In this document: piece by piece, positions 1 to 6,322 of the stretch
Layout of the letters: every line of letters begins with the position of its first letter
Numbering within the stretch: position 1 is the first letter of the stretch
Assembly: GCA_937894565.1 (NCBI GenBank)
Contig: CALBHK010000120.1
Span: 1-11,012, forward strand
Direction: 5' to 3'
Origin: an uncultured Chlamydiae bacterium
GTDB taxonomy: Bacteria > Chlamydiota > Chlamydiia > Chlamydiales > CALBHK01
DNA: 11,012 bases
Position numbers and translations under genes: made by a program
The notes under the pieces: generated by a model
Told to the model about the DNA's origin: nothing
What the model saw: only the letters and a program-made list of their open reading frames with translations
The model's database searches: none

Positions 1-1
1 C

Positions 2-1186
2 CATCAATTTCTTCAAGACGTGCAACAAAAAGGAGCAATTGGTGCCATTGTGCAAAAGGGTAAGGCACAGCATCATATCCGGTTAGATCAAATTGAGGTG
101 GAAGATGTTTTGTCTACTTTGCAGCAATTAGCGCGCTCCCGTATCTCTTCCTATCCGGACCTCATGACTATTGGCATTACAGGATCACTGGGTAAAACTA
201 CAACTCGATTTTTTTTAAACATTTTATTAAAGGAACATTTTTCCCTTGCGGCCAGCTCTAAAAATTATAACTCTCAAATTGGTTTGCCGCTCACTATTTT
301 AAATGAACTAAACGGGGATAAGCAGGTTCTCTTATTGGAAATGGCGATGACAGCCAAAAATGAGATTGCACATCTTATCTCTATTGCTCCTCCCCAAATT
401 GCTGTTTTAACACTAATTGATTATGTGCATGCGCAAAATTTTTCTTCTCTACAAGAAATCGCTTCAGCTAAGGCTGAAATCTATACCTCTGCCCATACTC
501 AACGCCTCTATCTTCCTAAAAATATTGCCCACAGAGAGTATTTGGAATCACTAGCTTCTTGTCCTATTTTTTATTATTCAGAAAATGAAATCACAGAAAA
601 AAAGGATGGACTCTATTTTAGAGGCATTTTTTTAGGAAAAATTCAATTGCCAGCACCTTACTTAAAATTGAATCTAGCTGCAGCTCTCTCTGTTGCAATG
701 GATTTAGGTGTTCCTGATCTCGTTTTGCGTACAGCTCTGCAAAATCTATCATTTCCTCCTGGAAGGTTAGAAAAAGTAGAGATTGGCGGCATTCATGTCA
801 TTAATGACGCCTATAATGCTTCCGGTATGCGTGCTGCTATTGTTGCTCTTGACGGGGATTATATTGCCGTATTAGGTTCTATCCCAGATTTAGGCCCTTA
901 TTCTGTAAAAATTCATGAAGAAACAGCACTTGCGGCTTTAGATAAAATAAAGACTTTGTATACCATTGGTGAAGAGGCAAAAGTTATGCATCAGTGCTGG
1001 ATAAAAAATGGACGTTTAGCGTACCATTTTGATTCCATCGATCCATTATGCGCTCATCTTTTCCCTTCCCTCAAAAAGGGGGATCAATTATTTATCAAAG
1101 GAAAAAACACGCTAGCGTTAGGACAGATCGTTAATAAATTAAAAGAGCAGGTTGAACATGATCTTACTTGTAGTGAAATGGCTTAG
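2..1186 (+). CDS. murF: MurF, UDP-MurNAc-tripeptide:D-Ala-D-Ala ligase (5' end cut by window)
   Basis: Cytoplasmic ATP-dependent ligase that adds D-Ala-D-Ala to UDP-MurNAc-tripeptide, the last soluble step before MraY. The frame is open to the left edge and the residues before the GTG at 20 (HQFLQD) continue the MurF N-terminal pattern, so the gene is truncated rather than starting at 20; roughly 60 residues are probably missing. Counting from the GTG at 20: P-loop TGSLGKTT at 54-61 with Lys59, NYNSQIGLPL at 82-91, Mg-site Glu107 in LLLEMAM, His137, PGRLE at 247-251 with Arg249, NDAYNAS at 262-268 with Asp263, and a C-terminal IKGKNTLALG. These cover the central ATPase and C-terminal ligase domains. 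The usual HNxxN motif reads YLKLN at 214-218, so His and the first Asn are replaced. First visible gene of the operon; its end overlaps mraY by 29 nt. Identity is secure. Confidence 0.95.
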   Translation, partial: HQFLQDVQQKGAIGAIVQKGKAQHHIRLDQIEVEDVLSTLQQLARSRISSYPDLMTIGITGSLGKTTTRFFLNILLKEHFSLAASSKNYNSQIGLPLTILNELNGDKQVLLLEMAMTAKNEIAHLISIAPPQIAVLTLIDYVHAQNFSSLQEIASAKAEIYTSAHTQRLYLPKNIAHREYLESLASCPIFYYSENEITEKKDGLYFRGIFLGKIQLPAPYLKLNLAAALSVAMDLGVPDLVLRTALQNLSFPPGRLEKVEIGGIHVINDAYNASGMRAAIVALDGDYIAVLGSIPDLGPYSVKIHEETALAALDKIKTLYTIGEEAKVMHQCWIKNGRLAYHFDSIDPLCAHLFPSLKKGDQLFIKGKNTLALGQIVNKLKEQVEHDLTCSEMA

Positions 1187-2336
1187 CGCATGGGGTATTA
1201 ATTTTCCTGCTGTATTTGCCTACTCTTCAACAAGGATGATGCTCGCTGCAATGACTTCTTTATTCCTCAGTATTGGACTGGGCTCTTTTTTTATTCGTAA
1301 GCTCTATTTATTAAAAATTGGACAGACCATTCGTAAAGAAGCGGAAGAGTGTTCTTTGCTTGGTAAATTGCATGCAAAAAAAGAAGATACGCCCACAATG
1401 GGCGGAGCACTGATTCTTTTTTCCATGCTGGTTTCTCTTTTTTTGTGGATGGACCTCTCGAACGTCTTTACATGGATCCTCTTAGCTACCACTTGCGTAT
1501 TTGGTGGTTTAGGAGGTTATGACGACTATCTTAAATTAAAATATAAAAATACTAAAGGATTGGGAGGGAAAAAAAAGCTTGGAATCCAAATTCTATTTTC
1601 AGCGCTTCTTGCCTGTGTTCTTTTTTTGCCTGATTTTTTTCCTCTTTCGATCATGAGGTGGGGAGAAGCGGGAGGGCATTCTATGGAAGCTCCTTATCAA
1701 ATAGGTGCGGCGCATCTCTTTTTTCCTTTTTATAAATATCCTCTCATTGCCTTTAGCGGGCTTGGCCTTTTAATTCTCGGCACCTTTTCTGTTTTCGTGA
1801 TCACAGGGGCCTCTAACGCGGTCAATTTAACAGATGGTCTAGATGGCTTGGCAGCAGGCTGCTTAATTATGGCCTCTATGGCTTTTGCAGCGATTGCATT
1901 TTTAAGTAACAATAGCGAGTTTGCGCATTACCTCAATATTCCCTATATCGAAGGGAGCGCAGAAATCGCCATTTATCTATGCGCTTTAATAGGAGGAGCT
2001 TTGGGTTTTCTCTGGTATAACAGCCATCCCGCGCAGGTGTTTATGGGAGATATCGGATCTTTGAGTTTAGGGGCTATTATTGGGGTCTCTGCTGTTTTGC
2101 TGCGGCGAGAAATTTTGTTATCGATTATTGGGGGGATTTTTGTCGCAGAAGCTCTTTCTGTGATTTTACAGGTAGGCAGCTATAAACTGCGCAATAAAAA
2201 GCGCATTTTCTTAATTGCTCCCTTACACCATCATTTTGAATATTTGGGCATGCCTGAAACTAAAGTAGTGATTCGTTTTTGGATTGTGGCCCTGCTTTTA
2301 GCTATTGTGGGCCTATCCTCAATCAAGTTGCAGTAG
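1158..2336 (+). CDS. mraY: MraY, phospho-MurNAc-pentapeptide transferase
   Basis: Polytopic inner-membrane enzyme that moves phospho-MurNAc-pentapeptide from UDP to undecaprenyl phosphate, giving lipid I. The 392-residue product has about ten hydrophobic segments and all family signatures (numbered from ATG 1158): KEDTPTMGG near 75-83, the Asp pair in GGYDDYLKL near 119-127, SNAVNLTDGLDGLAAG near 219-234, VFMGDIGSLSLGA near 295-307, and the APLHHHFE histidine loop near 354-361. Length is slightly above the usual ~360, partly through a loop around 160-195 rich in Gly, Pro and aromatic residues. I chose ATG 1158 over an in-frame TTG at 1152: it has a weak purine-rich ribosome site (AGAGCAGG, 1144-1151) and fits family N-termini. 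It starts inside the end of murF, suggesting translational coupling. Confidence 0.96.
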   Translation: MILLVVKWLSAWGINFPAVFAYSSTRMMLAAMTSLFLSIGLGSFFIRKLYLLKIGQTIRKEAEECSLLGKLHAKKEDTPTMGGALILFSMLVSLFLWMDLSNVFTWILLATTCVFGGLGGYDDYLKLKYKNTKGLGGKKKLGIQILFSALLACVLFLPDFFPLSIMRWGEAGGHSMEAPYQIGAAHLFFPFYKYPLIAFSGLGLLILGTFSVFVITGASNAVNLTDGLDGLAAGCLIMASMAFAAIAFLSNNSEFAHYLNIPYIEGSAEIAIYLCALIGGALGFLWYNSHPAQVFMGDIGSLSLGAIIGVSAVLLRREILLSIIGGIFVAEALSVILQVGSYKLRNKKRIFLIAPLHHHFEYLGMPETKVVIRFWIVALLLAIVGLSSIKLQ

Positions 2337-2339
2337 GGA
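2335..2339 (+). promoter_or_regulatory. Ribosome binding site for murD
   Basis: AGGGA overlaps the TAG stop of mraY and lies 4 nt before ATG 2344. This spacing supports ATG 2344 over the upstream in-frame GTG at 2305, which would add 13 residues unlike the MurD N-terminus. Confidence 0.55.
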
Positions 2340-2343
2340 TAAG

Positions 2344-3531
2344 ATGAAAAATGCGCTAATCATGGGGTTTGGAACAAGTGGACAGGCCGCTAAAAAGCTT
2401 CTAGTACAGCAGGGATGGAATGTATTTACAATTGATGCCCAGCATCCTCATGCAGATAGCAAAATATTTATAGAGAATGAACACCGTTTTGAGATAGCGA
2501 TTATATCTCCAGGGATTCCTCTTACTCATCCGGATGTTGTCCTCATCCAAAAAAAGGGTATTCCCATTATTGGAGAAGCTGAGTGGGGTATGCGTTTTTT
2601 GCGATCCGCTGCGGTGGGAATTACAGGAACAAACGGAAAAACAACTGTCACATCCCTTATTGCACACGTCCTAAATCAGTGCGGCATACCAGCCGAGGCA
2701 GTAGGGAATATAGGCCTGCCTATTTCAGAGTTTGTCATCGATCGTGAGCACGCTAAAAAAATTGCCGTGATCGAACTTAGCTCTTACCAGTTAGAGACAT
2801 TGGAGACGCGCTGTTTAAATGCGGGTATTATTTTGAATATCACGCCGGACCATTTGGACCGTTATGGATCAATAAAAAATTATGCTAAATCTAAGTTGCG
2901 TTTAAAAGATATTCTTAAGGCCAATGCTCCTTTTTTTGTAGATGCCCAGACGGCTAAAGAGTGGAAGGTTGGAAAAGTTTATGACGCGCAAACTGCCCAT
3001 TTTGAAGAGGCAAATGCAAGAGCTGCTTTACTCATATGCCGTACTTTTGGGATTTCGGATGAAGAATTTTTGCAGGCATCCAAGAGTTTTATTAAAGCAC
3101 GTCACCGTATGGAGAGAGTGGGCTGTTTTGGGGGAGTAGAATGGATCAATGATAGCAAAGCGACTAACGTCGACGCTGCCTTGCAAGCAATTAAATCTAT
3201 TCCGGGTTCCATTATACTTCTTGCCGGAGGCAAAGATAAAGGGGGCTCTTACCTTCCCTGGCTAGAGGTTATGAAGGGAAAGGTGAGAGAGCTTTGTCTT
3301 TTTGGGGAAGCAGCCCATAAAATAGCACAAGAATTGGGTATAAAAACTCATATTTTTAAGACATTAAAAGAGGCGCTCGTCTATGCTAATCAAATAGCGC
3401 AGGTGGGAGAGACCGTGCTACTTTCCCCTGGATGTTCTAGTTTTGATCAGTATACTGATTATAAAGCCAGGGGGGATCATTTTGTATCATTAGTTGAAGA
3501 TATCGTAGGAGGAAAAGATGGCGATGAGTAA
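2344..3531 (+). CDS. murD: MurD, UDP-MurNAc-L-Ala:D-Glu ligase
   Basis: Cytoplasmic ligase adding D-glutamate to UDP-MurNAc-L-Ala. Domains: an N-terminal nucleotide-sugar-binding fold beginning ALIMGFGTSGQ (4-14), a central ATPase with GITGTNGKTT at 92-101 (Lys99), IELSSYQLE with Glu144, NITPDHLDRYGS with His170 and the probable carbamylated Lys184 in YAKSKLR, and a C-terminal domain with RHRMERV (Arg255), INDSKATNVDA (Asp270), AGGKDKGGSY and LSPGCSSFDQ. At 395 residues it is shorter than the ~430-450 common in the family; the missing length falls in the central domain between about 190 and 225, where a normal GxHNxxN reads AHFEEAN. It starts 7 nt after mraY and its last 14 nt overlap the LysM gene. 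Function is clear from motifs; whether the altered central loop affects activity cannot be told. Confidence 0.96.
   Translation: MKNALIMGFGTSGQAAKKLLVQQGWNVFTIDAQHPHADSKIFIENEHRFEIAIISPGIPLTHPDVVLIQKKGIPIIGEAEWGMRFLRSAAVGITGTNGKTTVTSLIAHVLNQCGIPAEAVGNIGLPISEFVIDREHAKKIAVIELSSYQLETLETRCLNAGIILNITPDHLDRYGSIKNYAKSKLRLKDILKANAPFFVDAQTAKEWKVGKVYDAQTAHFEEANARAALLICRTFGISDEEFLQASKSFIKARHRMERVGCFGGVEWINDSKATNVDAALQAIKSIPGSIILLAGGKDKGGSYLPWLEVMKGKVRELCLFGEAAHKIAQELGIKTHIFKTLKEALVYANQIAQVGETVLLSPGCSSFDQYTDYKARGDHFVSLVEDIVGGKDGDE
3507..3512 (+). promoter_or_regulatory. Strong Shine-Dalgarno for the LysM gene
   Basis: A perfect AGGAGG inside the end of murD lies 5 nt before ATG 3518. A second in-frame ATG at 3524 would be 11 nt away, so 3518 is the better start. 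It is one of the two strongest ribosome sites in the operon. Confidence 0.7.
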
Positions 3532-4150
3532 AAGGGATGTGATCTTATTATCGGTGGTAATTAATGCGGGGCTTTTAACGCTTCTTTTAATGACTGCGAT
3601 TCATCAAGAAAATAAGATAGTTGCACCTCCTCTTTCGCAGGATGTCCGTTCCTTACCTTATACTGAAATGGTTGAAATCATCCCTTCTTATGCTACATCC
3701 GAACTTGAGAGTACACAAATTCCCGATGAAGTAGATGAAGTGCTTCAAAGCTATTCTCAATATGAAGAGAGACCTCAAAAAACAGAAGACACGGTAGAGA
3801 TTACGGTAAAATGGGGGGATGCATTAGAAAAAATTGCCAAATCTAATGGCACAAGTGTGGCTATGATTAGAAAATTAAATCATCTGCAAAGCGATCGCCT
3901 GCAGATTGGGCAAGTTTTATTAGTACCTAAATCTTCTGCAGCTAAAGAGATTGTGAATAGTCCTAGTGTCTCTTTAGAAACACCTGCAGAGGAAGCAGGA
4001 TCGATCTACTATCAAGTGCAAAAAGGAGATAACCCTTGGACTATTGCCAGACGCTTTCATGTGAGTTATACAGAAATTTTAAGGCTTAATGCGCTGGATG
4101 AAGATAGCGCGCGCAATCTGCGTCCTGGAGATAAAGTGAGAGTGAAGTAA
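3518..4150 (+). CDS. Membrane-anchored protein with two LysM domains (NlpD-like position)
   Basis: A 210-residue protein with a short basic N-terminus, one hydrophobic segment (about 8-28) that is either an uncleaved anchor or a signal peptide, an acidic Pro/Ser/Glu-rich linker (about 30-92), and two LysM domains: 94-137 (WGDALEKIAKSNG then LQIGQVLLVP) and 164-209 (VQKGDNPWTIARRF then LRPGDKVRV). LysM domains bind the GlcNAc-containing sugar backbone of peptidoglycan, so this is probably an extracytoplasmic wall-binding protein. There is no M23 peptidase domain, no lipobox Cys and no catalytic domain, so it is not a true NlpD although chlamydial homologues at this locus often carry that name. 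Its place between murD and ftsW, with start overlapping murD and end 3 nt from ftsW, suggests a role at the division septum; that is inference. Confidence 0.88.
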   Translation: MAMSKRDVILLSVVINAGLLTLLLMTAIHQENKIVAPPLSQDVRSLPYTEMVEIIPSYATSELESTQIPDEVDEVLQSYSQYEERPQKTEDTVEITVKWGDALEKIAKSNGTSVAMIRKLNHLQSDRLQIGQVLLVPKSSAAKEIVNSPSVSLETPAEEAGSIYYQVQKGDNPWTIARRFHVSYTEILRLNALDEDSARNLRPGDKVRVK

Positions 4151-4153
4151 GTT

Positions 4154-5248
4154 GTGAACACGTATCGTAATTTGCTTCTTGTCGCGGTGAGCGCTCTTTT
4201 TGCTTTAGGCATCGTGATGATCTTTAATACTACATCTGCAGAAGTTTTGGATTTATCTCTTCATGAGAGTACCCATCAAGCTCTTTTTAAACAGTTTGCT
4301 TTTGCTCTTCTCGCTTTTACAGGAGGAAGTTTTCTTTGGCGTGTTGGTTATCGTCGTTTTTTAGAATTTTCACCTCTTTTGCTTTTGATTTTTTCTATTC
4401 TTTTGCTATTTTGCTTGCTTCCCGGTATTGGACATGAGGTCAATGGATCTAAACGCTGGATTCATTTAGGATCGCTTTCCATTCAACCCTCAGAATTTGT
4501 CAAATATTTGATTCCCGCTTTTTTAATCGCACAACTCCAAAATCGATGGAGAGAGCCTAAACAATTTTTTAAGTTGTTTGGGATCGTGCTTGTGCCTATT
4601 TTTTTAATTTTGATAGAGCCGAATAATGGCACCGTGGGAGTAATTATCGTCTCTTTATTAGTGCTTTGTTTTATAACAAGGGTGCCAGCTAAATATTGGG
4701 CACTGCCTTTAGCTTGTCTATTAGCAATAGGTGCTTTTGCGGCTGTGCAACTTCCTTATGTAAGGGGCAGATTAAATGTATATTGGAATCCCGAATTAGA
4801 TCTGTTGGGCAAGGGGCATCAGCCCCATCAGGCAAAAGTGGCAGCCGGTTCTGGTGGATTATGGGGGAAAGGACCGGGGCAAAGTTTGCAGAAGCTCAGT
4901 TATTTACCAGAGGCGCAAAATGACTACATTGCCGCTATTTATGCCGAGGAGTTTGGTTTTGTGGGGATTATGTTGCTTATTTTGCTTTATGTGGTGATTT
5001 TGTATGCGGGCTTTTCTATTGCGCAGTATTTAGAGTGTGAACAAGCAATATTTCTATCTACCATTATTACTTTTCTCATGACTTTTCAAGCTTTTTTAAA
5101 CTTAGGGGTTGTCTCTGGGCTTCTGCCCAGTACAGGTTTAAATTTGCCCTTTTTTAGTCAGGGAGGCTCTTCTCTGATTGCACATTCGATGGGAATTGGG
5201 CTTTTACTTAGCTTAAGCGAGGAGGCCAAGTGCAGAGGGATGTATTAA
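4154..5248 (+). CDS. ftsW: FtsW/RodA-family SEDS peptidoglycan polymerase, probably FtsW
   Basis: Polytopic membrane glycosyltransferase that polymerises lipid II, normally with a class B penicillin-binding protein. The 364 residues have about ten hydrophobic segments and SEDS signatures: NGSKRWIHLG with IQPSEFVKY (98-118), a VRGRLNVYWNPE block (203-214), GSGGLWGKGPGQS (232-244), PEAQNDYIAAIYAEEFGFVG (252-271) holding the probable catalytic Asp257, and LLPSTGLNLPFFSQGGSS (323-340). The usual PDxGT motif reads EPNNGT at 155-160, so its Asp is Asn. Start is GTG at 4154, 3 nt after the LysM stop, with only a weak ribosome site, so coupling to upstream translation is likely. FtsW rather than RodA is favoured by its place between murD and murG; sequence alone does not separate them. 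Confidence 0.93.
   Translation: MNTYRNLLLVAVSALFALGIVMIFNTTSAEVLDLSLHESTHQALFKQFAFALLAFTGGSFLWRVGYRRFLEFSPLLLLIFSILLLFCLLPGIGHEVNGSKRWIHLGSLSIQPSEFVKYLIPAFLIAQLQNRWREPKQFFKLFGIVLVPIFLILIEPNNGTVGVIIVSLLVLCFITRVPAKYWALPLACLLAIGAFAAVQLPYVRGRLNVYWNPELDLLGKGHQPHQAKVAAGSGGLWGKGPGQSLQKLSYLPEAQNDYIAAIYAEEFGFVGIMLLILLYVVILYAGFSIAQYLECEQAIFLSTIITFLMTFQAFLNLGVVSGLLPSTGLNLPFFSQGGSSLIAHSMGIGLLLSLSEEAKCRGMY
5219..5225 (+). promoter_or_regulatory. Strong Shine-Dalgarno for murG
   Basis: GAGGAGG inside the 3' end of ftsW lies 4 nt before the GTG at 5230. It supports the non-ATG start, since the encoded N-terminus runs straight into the MurG GGTGGH loop with no room for a later start. Confidence 0.7.
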
Positions 5249-6318
5249 TTGCAACGGGAGGCACCGGAGGGCATGTTTTTCCGGCGCAAGCTCTGGCAGA
5301 AGAACTTAACGCAAGAGGCTGCAGCGTTCACTTCATGGGGGCTCAGCTCTCTACGAACCCCTATTTTGATCGATCGCGCTGGAGCTATCAGGATGTGGAC
5401 TCCGCCACTATTTCGTTAAGAGATTTTTTAAAAGCCCCCAAAAGCATTCAAAAGTTGATGCAAGGAGTGAGGCAAGCTAAAAATGAGATCAAGAAGAGGA
5501 CTCCTGGTGTGATTGTAGGCTTTGGCAGCTATCATAGCCTTCCTCCCCTCATAGCAGGTAGCTATTTAAAAATCCCTATTGTTTTGCATGAAGCCAATAG
5601 TTTTCCGGGAAAAGTGACACGCCTTATGGCTCCGTTTGCTCATTTAGTGGGTGTGCATTTTCCCGAAGCGATTGTTAAATTAAATTGTTTTGGAAAAAAG
5701 AGAGCGTTAGAAATCCCTCTTCCAAAAAAAGCTCGATCAAATAGAAGAGAAGAGGCTTTTGCTTATTTTGGATTTTCAGCTGATCATTCGACTCTTTTGA
5801 TTTTTGGAGGCTCTCAGGGAGCAGAAAAAATAAATGAAGCAATTCCCCATCTGCTTAAAGGTAAAATAAAAGGCTATCAGGTATTGCATTTTATAGGGTA
5901 TCAAACGCAAGCCAAGAGCTTGGATGATTTTTATCGCGAGGAGGGTGCTAAGGCCCTGATCAAACCTTTTGAGCCCAGAATGGACTTGGCTTGGGAGATC
6001 GCAGAATTATATATAGGCCGCTCGGGTGCTAATTCTGTAGCAGAAATGGTGGATTATGCAGTTCCGGGCCTCTTAATTCCCTATCCACAGGCAGCGGACA
6101 ACCATCAGGATGAGAACGCGCGTTCAGTGGCAGAGCGTTTAAAGGGCGCCATTATACTTCCCCAAAAAGAGCTTTTGAGTCACAATGCTCATGAAAGTTT
6201 TGATGCATTATTAGCGGCAAAAGAGCGTTTTCATCAAAACCTTCTTAAGGAAAAAGGGCGTCAGCTGCTCTCTTTATGCGAACATCTAATTAATATAATG
6301 GATATATCTAAGGAATAA
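5230..6318 (+). CDS. murG: MurG, lipid II synthase (GlcNAc transferase)
   Basis: Peripheral inner-membrane GT-B glycosyltransferase that adds GlcNAc from UDP-GlcNAc to lipid I, making lipid II. The 362-residue product (usual ~355) has the N-terminal glycine loop ATGGTGGHVFPAQ (8-20), GFGSYHSLPP (97-106), LHEANSFPGKVTR (119-131), the second glycine loop FGGSQGAEKIN (192-202), and the UDP-GlcNAc site GRSGANSVAEM (263-273) followed by IPYPQAADNHQDENA (283-297). GTG start at 5230; the first 19 nt overlap ftsW, so translation is probably coupled. The segment usually reading GNPVR is IPLPKK here, and the usual HEQN is HEAN; otherwise the family pattern is intact. It ends 4 nt before murC-ddl. Confidence 0.96.
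   Translation: MQRDVLIATGGTGGHVFPAQALAEELNARGCSVHFMGAQLSTNPYFDRSRWSYQDVDSATISLRDFLKAPKSIQKLMQGVRQAKNEIKKRTPGVIVGFGSYHSLPPLIAGSYLKIPIVLHEANSFPGKVTRLMAPFAHLVGVHFPEAIVKLNCFGKKRALEIPLPKKARSNRREEAFAYFGFSADHSTLLIFGGSQGAEKINEAIPHLLKGKIKGYQVLHFIGYQTQAKSLDDFYREEGAKALIKPFEPRMDLAWEIAELYIGRSGANSVAEMVDYAVPGLLIPYPQAADNHQDENARSVAERLKGAIILPQKELLSHNAHESFDALLAAKERFHQNLLKEKGRQLLSLCEHLINIMDISKE
6310..6314 (+). promoter_or_regulatory. Ribosome binding site for murC-ddl
   Basis: AAGGA at the end of murG lies 8 nt before ATG 6323, a normal spacing, and fixes the start of the fusion gene. Confidence 0.6.
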
Positions 6319-6322
6319 TATT

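Noticed and set aside
2305..2343. Upstream GTG start for murD
   Set aside because: It would add 13 residues inside mraY that do not resemble a MurD N-terminus; ATG 2344 has its own ribosome site.
3518..4150. True NlpD (LysM plus M23 peptidase-like domain)
   Set aside because: No M23 domain and no lipoprotein Cys; only two LysM domains follow the membrane segment.
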